A stretch of DNA of 37,906 nt from Acinetobacter rongchengensis (GTDB lineage Bacteria > Pseudomonadota > Gammaproteobacteria > Pseudomonadales > Moraxellaceae): positions 1 through 37,906 of the forward strand of contig NZ_RAXT01000031.1 of NCBI RefSeq assembly GCF_003611475.1, written 5' to 3'. Position 1 is the first letter of the stretch. Every line of letters begins with the position of its first letter. This document shows positions 24,117 to 32,108 of this stretch, in pieces. Both the position numbers and the translations under genes were made by a program. The notes under the pieces are model-generated. The model did no database searches, had not been told where the DNA came from, and saw nothing but the letters and a program-made list of their open reading frames with translations.

Positions 24117-24998
24117 TTATTTCACCCAAATGGCTTGTTCGTTTTCGTCAACAGCATAGACCGTGCGATTGTCTGGCATCTTCTGACCTACATAGACTGT
24201 ATATGTATGGTTTTGAGAATCTGTCATCCAAGCGCGATCGCCTACAACCGCAAAAGCATCCAAGCGTTTTGCACCTTTTGGAATTGATAAGGTTTTAGAT
24301 CCCGATGTACTTAAAGCCTTTTGCTTAGTCTGGTCTTTAGCTATTTTGATTAAACTAGTCTTTAATTCCTTAATTGCCTGTTCTTGCAATTCAACAAGGT
24401 TTTTAAGATCGTCATTTTCAGCTTTCAGTTGTTCATTTTTGATTATGGTTTCTGATTGAGCAACTGCAGTTTGTTCGCCGTTTTGTACTTGCCCATGCGC
24501 TTGCTCTTTTTCTTTCAAACGTTGTAATAAAATAAGTGCATTCGTACCCTGACTTTGATAGAAGTTAACTGCCTCTATTCCTAGATCAGAATCAATCGGA
24601 TACGACATGGATTTGTACATAATCATGTATTGACCAGTGGTAGGATCTTTAAACACAATATTTTCATCAACAATGAACGCCGTATCATCAGCAATACTAT
24701 TGTCCTTTAAAGGTTGTTGATTTTGGTTGTATGTTGCTTGTGTTTGTTGAATGCCTTGACCAACAGTATCAATGGATTCTGGTGTTTGTTCTGGAGCAAC
24801 TGCCGTGCTGACGTCTTTTGGTTTACTCATTTGTATCCAAAAGAAAGTACCAATCATAATTAAGGCAATAACACCAATAACAATAAGAAGTTTTGGAGGA
24901 ATACCACCCTTCGCACTACCTTCGCCTTTTTGGGGTTTGCCTTCAGCATCTTTTAGATTTTTCTTTGCCTGTTCAGCAGTCATTTGATTATCAGACAT
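24117..24998 (-). CDS. dotF: DotF/IcmG-like bitopic membrane protein
   Basis: A 293-residue protein with a short Lys-rich cytoplasmic N terminus, one membrane helix at residues about 33-53 (LLIVIGVIALIMIGTFFWI), and a periplasmic part with a coiled coil near 165-215 (EQLKAENDDLKNLVELQEQA). The C-terminal domain has a short beta-rich fold. This layout is typical of IcmG/DotF and TraP of IncI plasmids, an inner-membrane part of the core complex. Start ATG at 24998 with AAGGGG upstream, five bases from the stop of dotG. Confidence 0.75.
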   Translation of the reverse strand: MSDNQMTAEQAKKNLKDAEGKPQKGEGSAKGGIPPKLLIVIGVIALIMIGTFFWIQMSKPKDVSTAVAPEQTPESIDTVGQGIQQTQATYNQNQQPLKDNSIADDTAFIVDENIVFKDPTTGQYMIMYKSMSYPIDSDLGIEAVNFYQSQGTNALILLQRLKEKEQAHGQVQNGEQTAVAQSETIIKNEQLKAENDDLKNLVELQEQAIKELKTSLIKIAKDQTKQKALSTSGSKTLSIPKGAKRLDAFAVVGDRAWMTDSQNHTYTVYVGQKMPDNRTVYAVDENEQAIWVK

Positions 24999-25003
24999 TT
25001 CGC

Positions 25004-26515
25004 TTACCCCTTACTTTTCGGTGTTGTTACGTCAGCATCAAAAAAGACTTCAAATACTTTTCCGCTGTTAACGATATACGTAGTTGGTCGAACTGTTGAT
25101 GTACGTGCCATGTTCGCCATTTCCGTACCAACGTTACCAATGATGTTCCCGGCAATTTCTTTATCGTTTGGCTCTTCCTTCGTGCTTACAACATTGCCAG
25201 TATTTGTGATTTGGGTTGTACCAATGTTTTGATAGGCTTGTCCGTAACCCTCAAAGATTCCAGCAGTAACCATACCGCCAAGCTTTTGCAAAGTGTGTTT
25301 TTGGACTTTATCAGCCATGCCCGATTGTTTTGTTCCAAGAGTTAAAGCTCGTACTTGGATTGCATACTCTTCGCCCTTAAACAACATACGGGTAAAGTTA
25401 AATTCAATATCCGCAGTATTCAGACCAACAGTACCAATAAGTTTTGCGCCGTTAAATTTACCGCCAATAACAGTAGCAAATAGGTTTTTACCTTTATCAG
25501 TATTCACACCTGTATCTAAACGCGCTTTCATTGTTGTACCAGCTTTAATGATTGCTAGTCCTTTAGTAGATTCGCTAGTCGTATTCGCAACGTTCAAGCT
25601 TCCAAGGTTTTGTTGCCCTTCCGATGCTTTAGTGTTGTGTGAATATTTATATGTTGAATATCCGTTGACCTTGTTCTTTGTATTAGAAAACGCAGCAAGT
25701 TGATCAACAAAAGCAGTTTGACTTAATTCACGCGTTGCAGCATTACGTTCTGCATAAGCAGCTGCTTGTTGGCTATATACACTAGCAACATCATTAGCAG
25801 CAGATGAAGCATGTTCATATTGTTGCGCGTAGTTAGTTTGATAAATCGGTGCGTTTTGATTAGCACCGTTTTGTGTTTGTGGTTGTTGTGGTAGACCACC
25901 GCTAGTTGGTTGAGGTAATGCACCACCTTGATTTGCCATATTAGCTCTGGCCATCTGGTCAAGTTCAAGCGTAATATTTGGTGTACCACCTGTTGCAGAA
26001 CCGTTTACAGGTTGCCCATTTGGACCTGTAATAAAATTCTGATCGTTCAGATCGCCGTTTGGATCTTGTGTTGCAACTGTTTTAAATTCGGGCAAATAGC
26101 TTTCACCATTTTTGCCAGCTCGAGCAGCTTCTTCAGCTTGTTTTTGACGTTCATATTCTACATATTCAGGAGGGATAACATTTGTACCCTGTCCTTGGAT
26201 TTCTGGTGTAGCAATAGCAACCTGATTATCTAAAGCTAGTTGGTCACTTTTCCCCATTGGGTTAAACATAAAAAAGCCTAATCCACCAACTACTACCAAA
26301 CCAATAATTGCAACAACGCGAAAGCGCGTATCTGCAAAAACACGTTTTTTGTTAGCAGTTTTAATACTTGTATTTTTCAGTTTTTTAGGTTGGTCTTCTT
26401 CTGAATGAACTTGGTTTGCAGAAATAATAGTTTCATCGGTAGTACCTACTTCAGTGCTACGACTAGAATTCTCTTCAATGTCATTCGGGTTATTTTGTTG
26501 GTTCGTTGAATCCAT
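25004..26515 (-). CDS. dotG: DotG/IcmE (TraO, VirB10-like core protein)
   Basis: A 503-residue envelope-spanning channel protein. A cytoplasmic acidic N terminus is followed by one membrane helix at residues about 68-87 (FRVVAIIGLVVVGGLGFFMF), a long Gln/Asn-rich periplasmic linker, and a C-terminal TrbI/VirB10 domain from about residue 305 (GLAIIKAGTTMKARL ... ATVIGGKFNGAKLIGTV). It is about half the length of Legionella DotG because the pentapeptide-repeat linker is absent; this is nearer to IncI TraO. The last copy of the CGCCGT hexamer, 26053-26058, lies inside this gene. Confidence 0.9.
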   Translation of the reverse strand: MDSTNQQNNPNDIEENSSRSTEVGTTDETIISANQVHSEEDQPKKLKNTSIKTANKKRVFADTRFRVVAIIGLVVVGGLGFFMFNPMGKSDQLALDNQVAIATPEIQGQGTNVIPPEYVEYERQKQAEEAARAGKNGESYLPEFKTVATQDPNGDLNDQNFITGPNGQPVNGSATGGTPNITLELDQMARANMANQGGALPQPTSGGLPQQPQTQNGANQNAPIYQTNYAQQYEHASSAANDVASVYSQQAAAYAERNAATRELSQTAFVDQLAAFSNTKNKVNGYSTYKYSHNTKASEGQQNLGSLNVANTTSESTKGLAIIKAGTTMKARLDTGVNTDKGKNLFATVIGGKFNGAKLIGTVGLNTADIEFNFTRMLFKGEEYAIQVRALTLGTKQSGMADKVQKHTLQKLGGMVTAGIFEGYGQAYQNIGTTQITNTGNVVSTKEEPNDKEIAGNIIGNVGTEMANMARTSTVRPTTYIVNSGKVFEVFFDADVTTPKSKG

Positions 26516-26536
26516 TTTTAATTCTCACTTAATGAC

Positions 26537-27493
26537 TTAAAATGCGTCTTCGAGGTAAACAGTTTTAGGTGTACCGCCAGTCGTTGAAAATGTGATGTAC
26601 TTCAGATCTTCAGAATCTTCATAACGGAAGATCTTCATACCGTTGTTAGCGCGGAAAGAACTCAAAAAGGCTGGTTGAATAACACCAAAGTTACTACGCA
26701 CATATATATAGCCACCAAACTTCCAAGCACGGACATTAGGACTATCGGTTCGCATTTCAACAGCACCCTCAGGCGCTAAGCCATCCATAAATTGCAAACT
26801 CACACCATCTGGAATAATCGATGTTTGATTGCCTGTTGAATACATAGCTTTGGCTGTTGGGCTTCGACCAGGTATACGTGCGTCTACACGAACATCTAAA
26901 TCACGTTGGCCAGTAGCTAACATCAAAATTACTGGAGCACCCAATCCCTTTAATGTGACCGTTACGTTTCCGAAAGCAGCTGGATCTAATGGTTCGATTG
27001 AAAGGATGTTAGTTTCAGGGATTTCGTCTGGCTCTTTTTCGTTTTGCTCACCTAAGCCATCTGAGAAACGTCCACGGTCCAAAGAAATCTTTTCAATGTT
27101 CCATGGATTTCCTGAAGAATCGGTAAAGACAATAGTAGATAGCATGCCAGCGCTTAAACGAATTACTGGCGGTTCCTCACCAGGGTTTAATGAAATACCC
27201 AAACTACGGGTTTTCGCTTGTGGCGTATTTACATAAGGACTAGAAAGGCTTCGTTTTTGTTGCAACAAAAGTCCTTTAACTATTTTTGTTTGCTCAGGTG
27301 TGAACTGCAAACCAACAAGATTGTGAACCTGTCTGTCAATTTCCGATGCTGTATCAACTACCTCAGGTGCAACCAAAGGAGATTGAGCATCCGCAAAAGT
27401 ATTCGGAGGCATATCAGCAGCATTAACTATTGTAGTTAATGCAGTAGAAGCAAAAAGAGCCAAAGATAATTTTTTCAATTTCATAAGTATCAT
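26537..27493 (-). CDS. dotH: DotH/IcmK (TraN) outer-membrane core protein
   Basis: A 318-residue exported protein with an N-terminal signal peptide (KKLSLALFASTALTTIVNA, cleavage before ADMPP). With DotC and DotD it forms the outer-membrane ring of the type IVB channel. The C-terminal half is beta-rich and similar in pattern to the VirB9-like domain of DotH. Two ATG codons, 27493 and 27484, are possible starts; the second has GGA eight to ten bases upstream. Size is close to Legionella IcmK (about 360). The gene follows dotI by four bases. Confidence 0.85.
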   Translation of the reverse strand: MILMKLKKLSLALFASTALTTIVNAADMPPNTFADAQSPLVAPEVVDTASEIDRQVHNLVGLQFTPEQTKIVKGLLLQQKRSLSSPYVNTPQAKTRSLGISLNPGEEPPVIRLSAGMLSTIVFTDSSGNPWNIEKISLDRGRFSDGLGEQNEKEPDEIPETNILSIEPLDPAAFGNVTVTLKGLGAPVILMLATGQRDLDVRVDARIPGRSPTAKAMYSTGNQTSIIPDGVSLQFMDGLAPEGAVEMRTDSPNVRAWKFGGYIYVRSNFGVIQPAFLSSFRANNGMKIFRYEDSEDLKYITFSTTGGTPKTVYLEDAF

Positions 27494-27497
27494 CCAA

Positions 27498-28181
27498 TTA
27501 ACGCGCTGGAGTTAACGTAATTGTCTTAACAGCAATACCGTTGTAGTTCAGATAAGAACGTGGATGCTCAACAATAGTAACTGTCGCAATGAAGCGGTGA
27601 GTCTCTTTAGGTTGTTTGTCACCTAAGAAGAATTGAGTAGTGATAGGAACACGAACAGTCCAACTAGGTTCTGCAGCATGTAAATCACGGTTTTCGATTT
27701 GTGGAACATCAGTAGCAGTAGTTCGCATCGTTAGGTTGTTTTGTACGATTGTGCCAACTGTTTGTGATTGAGCGATTTGCTTCATCAATGAATCTTTACC
27801 GCCCTCAGTGAAATACATTGAACCAGCATTGTTAATAACGTCACGCCAGTTCAAGAAATCAAAGTTGTAGACAGAAAGAATTGCACTCTTACCGAATTCA
27901 GAAATAACAACGTCAGTAACGCGAGGGTTTTTTGATGCTTCGATTGGACAGATAACCGAGTTATCTACTGTTTGAACAGCTTTGACTTTTGGGTATGCAT
28001 TAAAGGCAGCAAAAATAATCATCGCAAGAACAGCACTCACGATAAAAGCGAAAAACACGAAAACAAGCCATCGTCTTAACTTTGCAATCTCCTTATCTTT
28101 TTCATCCACCTGTTTTCTGAGCCAAAGACTAGGATCACAAGAACCTATTTCAGCGTTTTCATTAGATTTGTCTTTAGACAC
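27498..28181 (-). CDS. dotI: DotI/IcmL (TraM) inner-membrane core protein
   Basis: A 227-residue protein with a charged N terminus, one membrane helix at residues about 39-62 (LVFVFFAFIVSAVLAMIIFAAF), and a periplasmic domain with a VirB8-like pattern (NFDFLNWRDVINNAGSMYFTEGG). DotI and DotJ form an inner-membrane subcomplex. An ATG at 28292 would overlap the previous gene by 100 bases; the GTG at 28181, seven bases after AGGAG, gives the right length for the family (212-230) and so is chosen. The AGGAG overlaps the stop of the dotJ-like gene. Confidence 0.85.
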   Translation of the reverse strand: MSKDKSNENAEIGSCDPSLWLRKQVDEKDKEIAKLRRWLVFVFFAFIVSAVLAMIIFAAFNAYPKVKAVQTVDNSVICPIEASKNPRVTDVVISEFGKSAILSVYNFDFLNWRDVINNAGSMYFTEGGKDSLMKQIAQSQTVGTIVQNNLTMRTTATDVPQIENRDLHAAEPSWTVRVPITTQFFLGDKQPKETHRFIATVTIVEHPRSYLNYNGIAVKTITLTPAR

Positions 28182-28191
28182 AACAGCACTC

Positions 28192-28479
28192 CTATTTCGC
28201 TGGCTGATATATAACAGATGGAATTGGACGATCTGATTTAGAGCTAAGCACACACTTAACTGGTGTGCCGTCATCAAAAACCAAAGATTCAAAATCTGTT
28301 GTGGTGAGTTTAAAAGCTACAAAACTAAGCGTTGTTAAAACGGTTAAAATGCACAATGAGGCAAACGTACTAACCAACACTCTTAAAAGCCTTGCGTATT
28401 TTCTTTTACCTATTATTGATACTTCAGCGTAAGGAGAACCCCATGTTGAAGTAGTCAAATTAGTTTTAGAGTTATCCAT
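28192..28479 (-). CDS. dotJ: DotJ/IcmM-like membrane protein
   Basis: A 95-residue protein with one membrane helix near residues 32-56 (VLVSTFASLCILTVLTTLSFVAF). Legionella IcmM/DotJ is about 94 residues, has one helix and lies directly upstream of icmL; this gene has the same place and size. The sequence similarity itself is weak by eye. The ATG at 28479 directly follows the stop of the recombinase-like gene (TAAATG), so the two are co-translated or at least co-transcribed. Confidence 0.6.
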   Translation of the reverse strand: MDNSKTNLTTSTWGSPYAEVSIIGKRKYARLLRVLVSTFASLCILTVLTTLSFVAFKLTTTDFESLVFDDGTPVKCVLSSKSDRPIPSVIYQPAK

Positions 28480-29703
28480 TTAGTCAATCACTAAACCCGA
28501 CTTTAATTCGTCCTTATAATAGTCGGTATTAAACTCATTTGCTATATTAAGATCAAAATAATAAAAGGTATCTAGGTTATTAGCTAAAAGTGTTTTAACA
28601 AATTCATGGCTACCATTAACGTTTTCAATAGAATCTAAAGTAGGCTTTATACTAAAACCACTATGGCCTCTCCACTTTCGCCCATAAAAGTTAGAAGCAG
28701 TATCTTTACCAGCATGTCCAAAAGCACCAGCTATCACAAACTTATCAATACCCTTTACCTTAGCATTTGCAATACATTGATGCCTTGTACTGTATAAAGT
28801 AGGTCGTTGATCTTCATTAGTTAAAACCTTGCCTCTAAGCTTAAAGTAATTGATATAACTTAAACGTAAACGCTCTTGCAGTATTTTAATAAAAGTCTGT
28901 TTTTCATCCCATCCAAAGGTATAGCCACTACTTTTATTTAAACTAGATACCTTTCTCACATACCTATTTAGCAAGTTCCAATAAAGGTATATCTTTTCTT
29001 GATCTTCATGTTTAAGGTCATCAAGTATTAAATACCTTTTAAGTCCATTAGCCCGACCATGTGTAGCCTTGCCATTTTCCACAATCATGATCAGTTTTGG
29101 TCCTTTTACTGCACAACAGAATGAAACGGAAAACCACTCAACAGGACGCAATCCAACAACAAGATTGGCATCAACAAAAGCAACCATCATCCGATCAAAC
29201 TCACTAACCCTGGTGTTACTCTCGTTCTTATGCTCGAATTCTCTTATCAAGTAGTTGTAAAACGTGCGTTCAAAGTACTTTGTTTTCAGCTCAGAAGTAC
29301 GCTTAGGTTTGTCCTTATTAGCTGTATATTTTGTGTTAATGATTCTTAAATATAATTCTTCTAAAAAATATTCATCAAAACCAGCATCTATATCTTCATC
29401 ATTAATAGAGCCATTATTTAGCTCATTAAGCTTTAGACCGATTCCATACACTAAATATGCACGATATGTTCTAAATGTAGATTCCGCGTAATAACCATTT
29501 TCAGATTTAGTTTTAAATTCAGAATATATGTTTTCATACAACATTTTTAAATCTAGCTCTGAACTATCTAAATGTTTATCAATTTTTTGCTTAAGCTCAA
29601 TATCATATTTGGTCTTAGTAGAATACGGAAAATCCTCTATACGACTTGTGTATTCTTTTAATGTCTTTGGATAGCTATTAGGATTCTCAAAACTGCTCAC
29701 CAC
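28480..29703 (-). CDS. tyrosine-recombinase-like protein heading the transfer operon
   Basis: A protein of about 407 residues with a helical N-terminal domain and a C-terminal part resembling the tyrosine-recombinase catalytic domain: LVVGLRPVEW (first Arg), LYSTRHQ (second Arg, but the usual preceding His is replaced), AGAFGHAGKDTASNFYGR (Gly-His and the nucleophile Tyr). A Lys in the beta region is plausible (IVENGKATHG). So the active residues appear largely kept. Several GTG codons compete as start (29709, 29703, 29700); AAAGGG favours 29703 or 29700. It abuts the dotJ-like gene, so it is probably co-expressed with the transfer apparatus. Its site is unknown; plasmid dimer resolution, inversion or a structural role are possible. 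Confidence 0.65.
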   Translation of the reverse strand: MVSSFENPNSYPKTLKEYTSRIEDFPYSTKTKYDIELKQKIDKHLDSSELDLKMLYENIYSEFKTKSENGYYAESTFRTYRAYLVYGIGLKLNELNNGSINDEDIDAGFDEYFLEELYLRIINTKYTANKDKPKRTSELKTKYFERTFYNYLIREFEHKNESNTRVSEFDRMMVAFVDANLVVGLRPVEWFSVSFCCAVKGPKLIMIVENGKATHGRANGLKRYLILDDLKHEDQEKIYLYWNLLNRYVRKVSSLNKSSGYTFGWDEKQTFIKILQERLRLSYINYFKLRGKVLTNEDQRPTLYSTRHQCIANAKVKGIDKFVIAGAFGHAGKDTASNFYGRKWRGHSGFSIKPTLDSIENVNGSHEFVKTLLANNLDTFYYFDLNIANEFNTDYYKDELKSGLVID

Positions 29704-29780
29704 TACCACCCTTTATCCACATGCAAAACATGAGCACATACTACAACGTTAAACACCTTTCTAAAAGTACTCGTTAAAAC

Positions 29781-29818
29781 GTTTTTCACTTTAAGCAAAA
29801 TGTTTTTCACTTTTAAGC
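29781..29818. promoter_or_regulatory. direct-repeat operator pair before the transfer operon
   Basis: GTTTTTCACTTTAAGC at 29781-29796 and GTTTTTCACTTTTAAGC at 29802-29818 begin 21 bases apart, two helical turns, so bound proteins would share one face. They lie about 80 bases upstream of the first gene of the minus-strand transfer operon. A related CTTTTTCACTTT is in the parA promoter region at 37653-37664. A shared plasmid regulator is a possible reader. Confidence 0.4.
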
Positions 29819-30136
29819 CCAATAAATGCGAATGTCTTTTTTGACTCCTCTCTTGTTAGTACAGTGGAAAAATCAAAAAAATGAAGTTGATAAATCATAA
29901 AAACACAGTGGACCTTTTTTACAGTGAAGTGCTTGATATGCATAGTTTCAATAGTCTTTTGCCAGTTGCGATGCCTTAAATTTTTAGGGAAAAATACGAC
30001 TCTAAGCCTATCATTATTGCAGTTTAATTGGTGTTTAAGGTGTCAAATCTTTATATTTAAGATGCACAGCACTAAACCATAAGGTAGGTTTTTAAAAGTA
30101 GCAGCTTTAATGTCTTTAAACTTTTAAATTAGGAAT

Positions 30137-30146
30137 GGTATATACC
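30137..30146. promoter_or_regulatory. GGTATATACC palindrome in the transfer control region
   Basis: Third perfect copy of the 10-bp palindrome, here extended to the 12-bp palindrome TGGTATATACCA (30136-30147). It lies in the divergent region between the two transfer operons. Operator function is inferred from its recurrence in intergenic sites. Confidence 0.4.
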
Positions 30147-30787
30147 AAGATGCATTTTTTCTTCAAACAGTTTTTATCAATTTATTTAATATTAAAGAAG
30201 CTGGCTTATAAATAAATTACATTATCACCAATAATATTTTTAATATTAATTAAAAAAAGCATATTAACATCTTTATTAATATACTTCTATACTGTAAAAT
30301 ATAAATTACAGTATTAACAATATTTTAATTAAAAAAAGAATAAATGTACTTTGTTATTTTCTGTATAAATTATATTCTAAAAAAAGAACAAAAAAGAATA
30401 GAAAAGATAATAAAAAGAAAGAATAAGACTATAAAGGAATATAAAAGACGTCCAGCAAACTATAAGAGCTCATTTACTCTCTATAATTGATTGAAAAAAG
30501 TACGTTGTATTTCCATTTCAGATAGGTACTACTAAAAAAAAGCATTGTTTTGGACAGACAATGCACTTAAAAAGAGTATTTTTTACAGATTTGTCTTGTT
30601 TAGGCCAGGTACGACTGCCTGAAGAACGCCCTTAGATAAGCGTTAAAGCTTATAAATTAGGTTTAAGCGAGTGCCTAAAAGTCGGCTTTATACCTTTTAA
30701 GGGATTTTTTATAATTAATAAAGTGCATTTTAATAGTTTTTAGACTAAAATCATTTTGTCTTTATACCCACTTAATCCGGAGTAAAA

Positions 30788-31234
30788 ATGAAGCACAATA
30801 AAAAGCTTTTAAGCGTTCTTGCAATTGGTTTAATGATGTCTGGGTGTGCTAGTCGTGATGTAACGCAATTAAACGTAGCAAGCCCTTTATCTATTATATC
30901 TGAAGCATCTCAAGAGGCTTTAATTGCACAACAGAACTTAAAGAACTCTTCTGCAATTCAAATGCAAACTGTTCAGAAGAAACAAGGTAGCATCAACCAT
31001 GACCTTTTAAATATCGACTACATAGGCGATCCAATACCTTTAATTAAAAGTATTTCTAGCCAATACGGATACCGTTTTGTAGAAGCTGGTCCTACTCATG
31101 AGCTTCCAATTGTTAATTTTAATAAAAAGCGTCTTACTGGTGTAGAAGCTTTACGCGATGTTTCTGCATATTTAAATACTGCTTCGATAACTCTAGATCA
31201 TCAAAATAAAAGTATTTTATTGACTTATAACTAA
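30788..31234 (+). CDS. dotD: DotD (TraH) outer-membrane lipoprotein
   Basis: A 148-residue lipoprotein. The N terminus is a lipoprotein signal (KKLLSVLAIGLMMSGCAS) with the modified Cys at about residue 20. The rest has the small secretin-N0-like domain of DotD (DPIPLIKSISSQYGYRFVEAG). DotD, with DotC, brings DotH to the outer membrane. Size is close to Legionella DotD (163) and IncI TraH. CGGAG precedes the ATG. First gene of the rightward transfer cluster dotD-dotC-dotB-icmT, the same order as traH-I-J-K of IncI plasmids. Confidence 0.88.
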   Translation: MKHNKKLLSVLAIGLMMSGCASRDVTQLNVASPLSIISEASQEALIAQQNLKNSSAIQMQTVQKKQGSINHDLLNIDYIGDPIPLIKSISSQYGYRFVEAGPTHELPIVNFNKKRLTGVEALRDVSAYLNTASITLDHQNKSILLTYN

Positions 31235-31271
31235 TACCCTTTAAATCCTTTTATACATATCTGGAGTTTTT

Positions 31272-32081
31272 ATGGACTACTCTAATAATGCTTCATTACA
31301 AGAGCTACTAAACCCATCTAACCAGTCTTCTTTAGAAGTTCATGTTAGTAATGTTGAACAGCAAGCTCGTTATGAAGCCATGCTTGAATTAGTTAAGCAA
31401 AAAGGTATTAAGTTAGGGATCAATACTTATTTAAGCAACGCTCGTGAGGTCATCAAAAGCCAAGAGCGTAACCTTGATACAATCTTTAACTTTAAACCTT
31501 ACATGATCAAAGATGTTGTTGTTCCCCCGGTTATTATTGAATCAAAAGATGTAACTGAGACACCTAATGCCATGTCGTACAAGACGACTAAGCAGACTTA
31601 TAAAATCTTGAAACAAGCTCGTTTCAGTACTCGTGCACCTGATTGGCGTCAGTACCTTGTTTTCCCTACACTTGATAGCAATGTTGATTACGTGACTTTC
31701 ATTCCGAAAGAAATGTTACCAGCTAACGAACAAGAACGAAAAATATGGAAAGAGACTGCTGCTAAGTCTTATGAAATGGGTTTAGTTGAGGGCCGAAATA
31801 TTGTTGAAGATGCAGTAGATCGTCTTAAACGAGATTATTTGGGGATGGTTACTTTCCATAAGTTTGTTTTAGAGGGCAAGTTATCAATGCCAGCAATTAG
31901 CAGTCAATCACTGGCTGTTTCTTCTACACAAGACACTATTGCTCTTGATATGAAATTGCTTCAAATCCAACAATTACCGCAGTTCAATTCAAATATTGAA
32001 ACTTGGAAACCAATTCTCCAACCTGAACAAATTGCACCTAGCTATCAAATTCCAAAAATTAACCTTGTTAGCGAACCTTAA
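31272..32081 (+). CDS. dotC: DotC (TraI) core protein without signal peptide
   Basis: A 269-residue protein matching DotC in the segments LGINTYLSNAREVIKSQERN, LDTIFNFKPYMI and GRNIVEDAVDRLKRDYLGM. DotC proteins are normally outer-membrane lipoproteins, but here the frame starts MDYSNNASLQEL with no hydrophobic signal and no lipobox Cys. The ATG has TGGAG six bases upstream, and the same frame has a stop at 31242-31244, so no signal-bearing extension exists. It may be exported through DotD/DotH, be mis-started by a lost 5' part, or work differently in this lineage. It lies 37 bases after dotD. Confidence 0.85.
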   Translation: MDYSNNASLQELLNPSNQSSLEVHVSNVEQQARYEAMLELVKQKGIKLGINTYLSNAREVIKSQERNLDTIFNFKPYMIKDVVVPPVIIESKDVTETPNAMSYKTTKQTYKILKQARFSTRAPDWRQYLVFPTLDSNVDYVTFIPKEMLPANEQERKIWKETAAKSYEMGLVEGRNIVEDAVDRLKRDYLGMVTFHKFVLEGKLSMPAISSQSLAVSSTQDTIALDMKLLQIQQLPQFNSNIETWKPILQPEQIAPSYQIPKINLVSEP

Positions 32082-32091
32082 GTTCGCTAAC
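32067..32091 (+). other. perfect 10-bp stem-loop over the dotC stop codon
   Basis: GTTAGCGAAC, loop CTTAA, GTTCGCTAAC: a perfect inverted repeat whose loop holds the dotC stop codon. No T run follows, so it should not terminate transcription. It may stabilise or process the mRNA between dotC and dotB. Confidence 0.6.
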
Positions 32092-32108
32092 TCAATTGGA
32101 AGTTTTAA

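Larger units (their letters stand above)
29710..30787. other. AT-rich divergent control region, possible origin
   Basis: About 1.1 kb without a gene, between the minus-strand transfer operon and the plus-strand dotD cluster. It holds a direct-repeat pair at 29781-29818, the palindrome GGTATATACC at 30137-30146, a very AT-rich stretch at about 30170-30480 with a purine-rich run near 30370-30450, and a hairpin GCATTGT/ACAATGC at 30542-30564. Both transfer promoters must lie here. The size, composition and repeats would also suit an origin of transfer or replication, but I see no relaxase gene or known origin sequence to support that. I see no CGCCGT hexamer in it. Confidence 0.5.

Noticed and set aside
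7192..26058. Identification of the CGCCGT signal as a Neisseria-type DNA uptake sequence
   Set aside because: The uptake sequence shares GCCGT but needs the following CTGAA; flanking bases here are variable, so only the hexamer is conserved.
27498..28292. Longer DotI starting at 28292
   Set aside because: It would overlap the dotJ-like gene by 100 bases; the GTG at 28181 has a good AGGAG site and gives the family length.
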